Shown here one piece after another: positions 40,895 through 46,448 of a stretch of DNA of 46,448 nucleotides. A program made the position numbers and the translations under genes. Numbering within the stretch: the stretch's first letter is position 1; every line of letters begins with the position of its first letter. Source of the stretch: Vulcanimicrobiota bacterium (GTDB lineage: Bacteria > Vulcanimicrobiota > JAJTBE01); NCBI GenBank assembly GCA_021107945.1, contig JAIORV010000049.1:1-46448 (forward strand), written 5' to 3'. The notes under the pieces are model-generated. The model saw only the letters and a list, made by a program, of their open reading frames with translations, was not told where the DNA came from and did no database searches.

Positions 40895-42748
40895 ATGAAC
40901 AATAAAGATCAACAAAAAAATAAAAAACAGTCCGAACAGCCTGAACCGGAGTATATCTCCGGGACTCTTCCCGGCGACAAGTCCATCAGAAAACGTCGGG
41001 AACGTCCTGCATCCCTCAAGAGAACTCTGGGGGTAATGGGTATATTCAGCATTGCTTACGGCAACCTGGGTTCGTCCATTTACTATGCCCTGGGAGTTAC
41101 CGCCCTTTTTGCGATGGGAGCGACTCCTTTCGTGTTTATGCTGGCGGCGCTTTTCTTTATATTTACGGCGGCGTCATATGCGGAGGGAACCGCAGCGATC
41201 CCTGAAGCGGGAGGATCTTCCAGCTTTGCAAGGAAAGCGTTTAACGAGTTCGTGAGTTTTATCGCAGGATGGTGCCTCTTACTGGGATATGTGGTAATTA
41301 TCGCTATCGCATCATTTACCGCGATAAACTACCTCGGTCACCTGCCCCATTTCTCATACCTGGCCACAAAACCCTGGAAGATCGTTGGAACGGGAGCTCT
41401 ACTCCTGATTCTCATGCTTATAAATATCATAGGAACCCGTGAATCCGCTGTTTTCTCGACGGTCTTCACAATTATAGACATTGCCACCCAGTCTTTTCTC
41501 GTTATTATAGGGCTCTTTCTTTTTCTCAATATGCCCAAGATGATAGATAGAATACACCTGGGCGTCGTCCCAACATGGAATCAGTTGATCATCAGCTTTT
41601 ACATTGTGATGATATCATTTACGGGAATCGAAACGATTTCAAATCTTGCGGAGGAGTCCAGGGAGCCAGGCTCTACAGTTCCACGGTCGATATGGTGGTC
41701 TATGGGTGTTGTACTTGTGATGTTTTTCCTGATTTCATCAGTTGCACTTTCCGCGATGCCCGTGGAATACAGAGCTGAGGGTTATATCTATACAATGTCT
41801 AAAGTGGCGGATGAGAATGTGGATGTGGAAGAATTGAATCCGACACAGAAACTTATTTATTATAAGGATGTTAAAGACAGTCCCCCTGGTTTTCCCGTTA
41901 ATAATGTCACGGTAAAAGTAACACAATTGATTCCACTGTCGGATAATAATTCAAGTCCTGGAACATGGAGAACCTGGACTGATGAAAACGGGAAATTTGA
42001 AATAAGGGGAATAGCTTTTGGCAAACATTCTTTCAAGCTCTTTAAAAAAGGCTATGTCGCCAAAGAATTTACATTTGACACATCAAAACCAAAAACAGTC
42101 CCTATAAAAGGGCAATGGACAACCGATCTCACTCGAAAATGGGAAAATGATCCTGTTTCCGGAATCGCCTCGGCAATATCGAAAAAACTCCCCATAATGA
42201 AAGAGCCTCTTGAAACATGGGTAGCCATCGTCGCATTTACCATCATGGTCATCGCCGCCAATGCAGGTATCATGGCAGTATCCAGGCTGATTTACTCGAT
42301 GGGCTCAAATAACCAGGTTCCCCCCATACTTGCAAAAGTAACGAAAAAATCCAGATCGCCTTATGTGGCAATAATTATATTTTCCGCAGTGGCGTTCATA
42401 ATCACTCTTCCGGGGGATCTTGAGAAACTCACACAGGTTTATGCCTTTTCCGCGCTCATATCATACACAATTGCACATGTGTCGATAATTGCCATGAGGA
42501 TAAAGTTCCCCGACATGGAAAGGCCTTACAAAATACCTTTCAACATCAGGATAAAAGGGAAAGAGATCCCCATCTCGGCAATAATCGGCGGACTCGTCTG
42601 CTTCAGCATATGGCTCATAGCGGCATTTTACCGTGATTACGGGAGAAATGTGGGTATCCTGTTTATTCTGTCGGGAATACTGATATATTGGCTCTACCGC
42701 AGGCATAAGGGATTGTCACTTACGGAGACGAAGAAGAAAAGGAAGTAG
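40895..42748 (+). CDS. APC-superfamily amino-acid permease with an inserted beta-sandwich domain
   Basis: A 617-residue transporter of the amino acid-polyamine-organocation superfamily with about 12 membrane segments (the first signature is GVMGIFSIAYGNLGSSIYYALG near 46). Between the segment ending ALSAMPVEYRAEGY (about 296) and the DDPV-like NDPVSGIASAI loop (about 418) lie about 110 extra residues. Their core, VNNVTVKVTQ, TWRTWTDENGKFEIRGIAFG and KHSFKLFKKGYVAKEF, looks like a carboxypeptidase-regulatory or Cna-B-type beta sandwich, placed on the outer side of the membrane by the loop's position. The rest matches a normal permease (AANAGIMAVSRLIYSMG). The ATG has only AT-rich sequence upstream. 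The substrate is unknown. Confidence 0.88.
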   Translation: MNNKDQQKNKKQSEQPEPEYISGTLPGDKSIRKRRERPASLKRTLGVMGIFSIAYGNLGSSIYYALGVTALFAMGATPFVFMLAALFFIFTAASYAEGTAAIPEAGGSSSFARKAFNEFVSFIAGWCLLLGYVVIIAIASFTAINYLGHLPHFSYLATKPWKIVGTGALLLILMLINIIGTRESAVFSTVFTIIDIATQSFLVIIGLFLFLNMPKMIDRIHLGVVPTWNQLIISFYIVMISFTGIETISNLAEESREPGSTVPRSIWWSMGVVLVMFFLISSVALSAMPVEYRAEGYIYTMSKVADENVDVEELNPTQKLIYYKDVKDSPPGFPVNNVTVKVTQLIPLSDNNSSPGTWRTWTDENGKFEIRGIAFGKHSFKLFKKGYVAKEFTFDTSKPKTVPIKGQWTTDLTRKWENDPVSGIASAISKKLPIMKEPLETWVAIVAFTIMVIAANAGIMAVSRLIYSMGSNNQVPPILAKVTKKSRSPYVAIIIFSAVAFIITLPGDLEKLTQVYAFSALISYTIAHVSIIAMRIKFPDMERPYKIPFNIRIKGKEIPISAIIGGLVCFSIWLIAAFYRDYGRNVGILFILSGILIYWLYRRHKGLSLTETKKKRK

Positions 42749-42810
42749 TAACTATTCTTTTTTAGCATAAGGGCAGAGTTCGCGGAGTTTTAACGAACGC
42801 TTACAAGAAA

Positions 42811-44067
42811 TCAGTTTTTCTTCGTGAGGAATCTTTTATCAACTTCTCCGGCCTTAAATATGGCATATTTTGCGAAATAGGGACCTATAATCTCAAATAC
42901 AAAGACTGTGGCGGCGATTACAGACATGACAAGCGTTGCAAGATGCTCCCCCTCGGGGCTGATATTCCGGAATGAATGGGATGCCTCAATTGCAAGTCCT
43001 ATAGCTACTCCAGCCTGTGAAAGCAATCCGAATCCCAGGTATTTTCTAACATTTTCTTTCGCTTTGGAAATTGTGGCTCCCGTCCATGCTCCCAGTAATT
43101 TGCCGGCTATTCTGAATATAATGTATAGGATCCCCAGAAGTCCCATCTGGGGAAGAATGCTGATATCAACATGTGATCCTACTATAACAAACAGGAGTAC
43201 ATAAAACGGTGGGGTAAATCGATGCAGGACGTCGAAAGCAGCTCGATTTTTCTTCGAAACATTGGCAAGCACAACTCCAAGAGCCATACTTGTAAGGATG
43301 AGTGAAAGTCCCAGTGTTCTTGCTATCCCGGCACATAAAAGAACCGCTCCAAGGGATATCATCAGGATGTCCACTCTTTTCTGAAGAGTTTTCATGATCT
43401 GATTCACCAGCAGGGCAATTATCGCGCCGATGGCGAGTGAGCCAAGGATCTCGATTATGGGAAGCAAGAGCATAAACCCGAGGTGGAATTCCTTCTGATG
43501 CATCAGGAGTGTCCGGGCGAACGAGGATGCAAATGCAAATAAAATAAGCGCCATGGCATCGTCAAGTCCTACAACGGAAAAAATGGTTGTAGTAAGGGGA
43601 CCTCTTGCATTATATTGCCACAACACGTTTACAGTAGCTGCGGGGGCGGTTGCCGCCGCAAGTGAGCCGAATATAAGTCCGTATGAAAGTTTGTGTGTAA
43701 ATAGAAAAATCCCGACAAAAACAAAAAGGAAGGCCATCGTGGATTCAAATATGGTTATTACAGGTATTGTCTTTCCTAATTCTTTTATTTCCGAGTACCG
43801 TAATTCTCCGCCTATTGAAAAGCCCACCATTGCCAGGGCAAAAATACTTAATATTTCTATATGGTGATATATCTGTGGGTTGATTATATTGAGAACGGAT
43901 CTGCCAAGAATCAAACCGATAACAATATAGCCCATAACATGGGGGAAGTTGAAACGTTCCGATAGTACCTTGCCCAGGTAGCCCAGAGCAATCATCAGTC
44001 CTATGATGAGTAGTATGTCAAGCCCATGTTCATATACACCTAAACTCTCCCAAATGTCATTAGGCAT
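42811..44067 (-). CDS. Cation:proton antiporter, CPA2 (Kef/NapA-like) type
   Basis: A 418-residue membrane protein with about 12-13 segments. Family motifs: GYIVIGLILGRSVL near 46, AATAPAATV (the unwound helix Thr-Pro) near 138 and GLDDAMALILFAFA (the ion-binding Asp pair) near 166. It would exchange Na+ or K+ for protons. Unlike KefB/C it has no C-terminal Rossmann (TrkA-N) domain, and the CBS protein encoded just upstream may be its regulator. Start ATG 44067 lies 71 bases after the CBS gene. Confidence 0.9.
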   Translation of the reverse strand: MPNDIWESLGVYEHGLDILLIIGLMIALGYLGKVLSERFNFPHVMGYIVIGLILGRSVLNIINPQIYHHIEILSIFALAMVGFSIGGELRYSEIKELGKTIPVITIFESTMAFLFVFVGIFLFTHKLSYGLIFGSLAAATAPAATVNVLWQYNARGPLTTTIFSVVGLDDAMALILFAFASSFARTLLMHQKEFHLGFMLLLPIIEILGSLAIGAIIALLVNQIMKTLQKRVDILMISLGAVLLCAGIARTLGLSLILTSMALGVVLANVSKKNRAAFDVLHRFTPPFYVLLFVIVGSHVDISILPQMGLLGILYIIFRIAGKLLGAWTGATISKAKENVRKYLGFGLLSQAGVAIGLAIEASHSFRNISPEGEHLATLVMSVIAATVFVFEIIGPYFAKYAIFKAGEVDKRFLTKKN

Positions 44068-44138
44068 AATGATCTTGCTTTTTTTACCTCCAAATCCGTC
44101 TATGATATTTCAAGTGAATTCAATCCATAATACATTTA

Positions 44139-44585
44139 CTACAATGTACCTGAATCGAGAAGCTCATTGCAAACCTCCGCTCTTCCCACAACGCCGACAA
44201 GTATTCCGTCGCGGGTTACGGGGAGCACTTTGAATCCCTGTTCCAGGATTATTTTGACTACATCTATAATGGGATCATTCTCGGTTACACACACGGGATT
44301 GATTGTCATAAAATCTTCAACTTTCTGATTGCCCACACTGGACAATCTTTTAGCCATTCCCGCGAAATCCCTGATAAGAAAGTATCCGTTTCCACGATCA
44401 TAATGGGGAAATTCGGACTTTACAAGATCCTTGTCGGAAATAAATCCGACGACTTTTCCCTCGATGTCCACAACCGGAACTCCATGAAAACGGTGGTTTG
44501 CAAGTACCCTGGCAAAATGCCTCATTGTATTATCAGGGGTAACAGAGGTTATATCTCTTGTCATTATATCCTTTACAAGTTTCAA
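44139..44585 (-). CDS. Two-CBS-domain protein, probable regulator
   Basis: A 148-residue protein of two CBS motifs (about 5-62: IMTRDITSVTPDNT, HGVPVVDIEGKVVGFISDKDL; and about 92-145: FMTINPVCVTENDP, VLPVTRDGILVGVVGRAEV) that likely binds adenine nucleotides. Start TTG 44585, with AAGGAGGT seven bases upstream, overlaps the kinase stop as TTGA, so the two are translationally coupled. It is followed by the antiporter, which it may regulate (inference). Confidence 0.93.
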   Translation of the reverse strand: MKLVKDIMTRDITSVTPDNTMRHFARVLANHRFHGVPVVDIEGKVVGFISDKDLVKSEFPHYDRGNGYFLIRDFAGMAKRLSSVGNQKVEDFMTINPVCVTENDPIIDVVKIILEQGFKVLPVTRDGILVGVVGRAEVCNELLDSGTL

Positions 44586-45517
44586 TATATTACCTCCTTA
44601 ACACTAACATTGTCAAGATGTTTGGAAATATCTTCCAGTGAGTAAATATTTCCGTTCAGATTTAAAGCTGTTGCTGTTGCGCAGGCCATCCCTGTTTTAA
44701 TGGCATCCCTGACACTTCCACCTCTTGAGAGCTCATAGACTATACCTGCGATCATGCCGTCACCCGTCTTGAGCCTGCTTTGTATTTCAATTTCAGGAGG
44801 TGATGCCTCAAAACAGCCTTGTGGTGTTGAAATCAGGAAGTTGATTCCGTCAAATGTTACGACCGCAATATTCGTGCCTTTCTTGAGAATGGAGCAGGCT
44901 GCCCTGTAGAGGTTCTCTGCCCCTTCAACGGGAATACCGAGTATTCCGTCCGCTGACCTTAGATCCGGCATAATAAGATAAGGATGAAATTTCATGCATT
45001 CCAGCATATTATCCTCTACAGTATTTAATATAGTCATAATTCCCTTTTCATTTGCCATTGAAAGAAGCTTGCAATAAAACTTAAACTGAACATTCCTGGG
45101 AAGACTTCCTGCGATTATTACAATTTCACTTCTGTGAAGCAGTCTTTTATAAGTCTCAATAAAAATATCCAACTCTTCACTTGTAATTATCGGTCCTTCT
45201 TCATCTATAAGTGTTCTATTATCATTAATCGGATCAACAATAAAATAATTATGCCGGGTAACACCGCCGATATGTACAAAATTCGTAGTGATGTTTCTCT
45301 TGTGGAGTCTCTCCTGGATAAACCGACTGGGGGCTTTGCCCAGAAAGCCGGTTGCCAGCGTCTCTACTCCCATCGCTCCCAGCATCATTGCAATATTGAT
45401 TCCCTTGCCTCCGGGATGTCTCTCAAGGTCTCTTACTCTGTTGAGATGCCCCGGCATAAAATTGTCCGCCTGCACAAAGTGATCTATGGCGGGATTTAAT
45501 GTAACGGTAGTAATCAG
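44582..45517 (-). CDS. PfkB-family hexose kinase (1-phosphofructokinase-like) with a CTG start
   Basis: A 311-residue ribokinase-fold sugar kinase of the FruK/LacC type, which phosphorylates fructose 1-phosphate or tagatose 6-phosphate. The conserved start (I)TTVTLNPAID, HPGGKGINIAMML near 36 and KTGDGMIAGIVYEL (catalytic Asp) near 250 are all seen. No ATG, GTG or TTG lies between the in-frame stop (45536-45538) and the conserved segment; CTG at 45515-45517 aligns with the family's initiator Met and has GGAGGT seven bases before it. A GTG at 45475 would cut off the conserved N-terminus. It is first gene of the operon with the CBS and antiporter genes. Confidence 0.9.
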   Translation of the reverse strand: MITTVTLNPAIDHFVQADNFMPGHLNRVRDLERHPGGKGINIAMMLGAMGVETLATGFLGKAPSRFIQERLHKRNITTNFVHIGGVTRHNYFIVDPINDNRTLIDEEGPIITSEELDIFIETYKRLLHRSEIVIIAGSLPRNVQFKFYCKLLSMANEKGIMTILNTVEDNMLECMKFHPYLIMPDLRSADGILGIPVEGAENLYRAACSILKKGTNIAVVTFDGINFLISTPQGCFEASPPEIEIQSRLKTGDGMIAGIVYELSRGGSVRDAIKTGMACATATALNLNGNIYSLEDISKHLDNVSVKEVIY

Positions 45518-45887
45518 GTCAAAAACCTCCCCCGTTTATCATAATATATTAAATTTTTTATGTATCTGCCATATATCCTCTATTATGTTACCTATGAATT
45601 ATTAAAAAAAAGGACACGATAGCGGTTTGAAGAATTAAGGGACGGAGGCTGGAGACCGGAAATTCACCATGAAAGCCTGCCCTGAACTTGTTTCAGGGAC
45701 ACGAAGGACATGGAGTGAAATGGGATGATGGAATACGGATACCAGAGAATGGATCCATTTTCCAATTTATTTTTTCTTTTATCCTTTTTGTGGCTTCGTG
45801 GTGTAATAATAAATATCTCGTTTCCCACCTTCTATTTCCCGCCTCTCGCTTCTCGACTCCCGTTTCCCACTTAAGGAGGTGACTATT
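45518..45887. other. Gap with repeat remnants before the last gene
   Basis: The region holds AT-rich sequence, a GGGACGGAGGCTGGAGACCGG remnant of the purine-rich family (about 45639-45659), the CCTGCCCTGAACTTGTTTCAGGG hairpin (45676-45698), a GTGGCTTCGTGGTG fragment (45790-45803), and a pyrimidine-rich run (45820-45870) that ends at the ribosome-binding site of the small gene. No other gene is seen. Confidence 0.7.
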
Positions 45888-46148
45888 TTGGAGAATAATC
45901 AAAACGAAGAAGAAAAACAAATTTCCAAAGAAGAGGCACTCGAATCGCTTAAAAAAGACTTTGGCGAGGAGGGACTGGATACACTTCTCTCAGGGATGGA
46001 TGCAATGATTGATCTTACCGGAAAATTTGAAATGCCCTACGATAAAATGGTCGGAAAGATGAATGAAGATGATGATGCCGGACTGGTGAGAAAAGTCGGA
46101 GACACAATTATTGCCGTGGAAAAAGTAGAGAAAGATGCTACTATTTAG
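45888..46148 (+). CDS. Small acidic hypothetical protein
   Basis: An 86-residue, strongly acidic protein (KEEALESLKKDFGEEGLDTL; KMNEDDDAGLVRKVGDTI). It is predicted mainly helical, with no membrane segment or signal. I do not recognise a family. I take TTG 45888 as start because AAGGAGGT is seven bases before it; GTG 45879 overlaps that site. It lies between repeats; a real gene judged from the site and codon structure, with moderate confidence. Confidence 0.65.
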   Translation: MENNQNEEEKQISKEEALESLKKDFGEEGLDTLLSGMDAMIDLTGKFEMPYDKMVGKMNEDDDAGLVRKVGDTIIAVEKVEKDATI

Positions 46149-46160
46149 GTACCACCACCT

Positions 46161-46332
46161 TGTCATCCTGAGCGGAATACGATCTTTACCATTCCTGAAT
46201 AAGCCCTGGCAAGAACGGGTTTTACTTACCTCCGATAAAATAACTCAGCGAAGGATCTCTACCCCGGGTTCTCCTTCAAAATAATACTCTCTCTTTTCGA
46301 GACTTGCTCCCTCCACCATTGGGGTTGAGATC
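46161..46332 (-). repeat. Foldback element, right-terminal copy
   Basis: Starts TGTCATCCTGAGCGGAAT at 46161 and read on the minus strand aligns with copies 1-4 (GAGGGAGCAAGTCTCG, AGATCCTTCGCTGAG, AAACCCGTTCTTGCCAGG). It passes directly into the 116-base terminal inverted repeat, as copy 1 does at the other end. Confidence 0.88.
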
Positions 46333-46448
46333 CTGGTTTATTCTTGTCAAGTATTTTTTTAAAAAACAACAACATCTTATCAGTATTGAGTAACGGATCC
46401 GACCACCAATCCCGGGTGTATGGCTTTGCCCAACTCTGGTAATTTGAG
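46333..46448. repeat. Right copy of the 116-base perfect terminal inverted repeat
   Basis: Reverse complement of bases 1-116 without mismatch. It holds a TTGTCAAGTA/TACTTGACAA stretch and T/A runs, but no gene. Confidence 0.95.

Noticed and set aside
1-46448. A complete circular replicon, or a linear plasmid with telomeric inverted repeats
   Set aside because: The ends match in inverted, not direct, orientation, so the contig does not circularise. The genes are chromosomal housekeeping ones, and the end sequence runs into a dispersed repeat; no replication or telomere gene is visible.

Overview
The window (46,448 bases, clearly AT-rich) is one contiguous piece of bacterial chromosome, probably from an uncultured lineage. 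Housekeeping genes (aroA, ndk, rplM-rpsI, tatC, a primary-type sigma factor) argue against a plasmid or phage. A TolC-family outer-membrane protein, an adaptor lipoprotein and periplasmic PDZ proteins point to a two-membrane (Gram-negative) cell. Alternative starts (TTG, GTG and one CTG) are frequent and are usually preceded by a clear AGGAG-type ribosome-binding site. I cannot place the organism in a phylum with confidence. The dense, non-coding, mixed dispersed repeats resemble those I associate with large-genome candidate phyla.

Layout. 0.7-5.3 kb: diguanylate cyclase, DUF4126-like membrane protein, aroA. 5.4-8.5 kb: adaptor lipoprotein and TolC-like protein with no pump gene. 8.8-10.5 kb: three-gene accessory cassette (YbjN-like, DUF6978-like, DUF1828/1829-like). 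10.5-15.3 kb: TIM-barrel isomerase/epimerase, a very large FG-GAP/YCF48 repeat lipoprotein, ndk. 15.4-19.5 kb: a degenerate ABC ATPase, an S41-like protein lacking its catalytic dyad, and a PDZ protein. 19.7-27.4 kb (minus strand): MoxR ATPase, a membrane protein of GATase-like type, an ABC ATPase, an intact ABC-2 permease and a frameshifted paralogous permease. 28.4-33.9 kb: sigma factor, metallophosphoesterase, tatC, GH3 glycosidase. 34.9-38.8 kb: a secreted hypothetical protein, ridA, uracil permease, a SpoU-family rRNA methyltransferase, rpsI and rplM. 39.2-46.1 kb: a proteasome-like Ntn hydrolase overlapping a universal stress protein, an amino-acid permease with an inserted beta-sandwich domain, and an operon of PfkB kinase, CBS protein and cation/proton antiporter, then a small acidic protein.

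Almost every gap between genes is filled by repeats, and these are the least explained part of the window. I separate five kinds. (1) A foldback element of about 250-290 bases with 16-base inverted ends (TGTCATYCTGAGCGGA). (2) A composite of two or three short perfect hairpins whose stems change by compensatory substitutions between copies. (3) A 28-base palindromic element in seven copies, also with compensatory stem changes. (4) A CACCGCAAAGACCACAAAG-type element with a 9-base period. (5) Purine-rich blocks (AGGAAATAAGGAAA, then GGATNACGGA) often followed by pyrimidine-rich TTTCCCGTTTCCC. The two ends of the window are a perfect 116-base inverted repeat that runs into copies of element 1. 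The likeliest reading is that the assembly stopped in a repeat, but true flanking inverted copies are possible.

Pairs that probably work together: TolC with its adaptor; MoxR, the GATase-like membrane protein and the ABC transporter; the PfkB kinase, CBS protein and antiporter; the Ntn hydrolase and Usp protein; RidA and the uracil permease.
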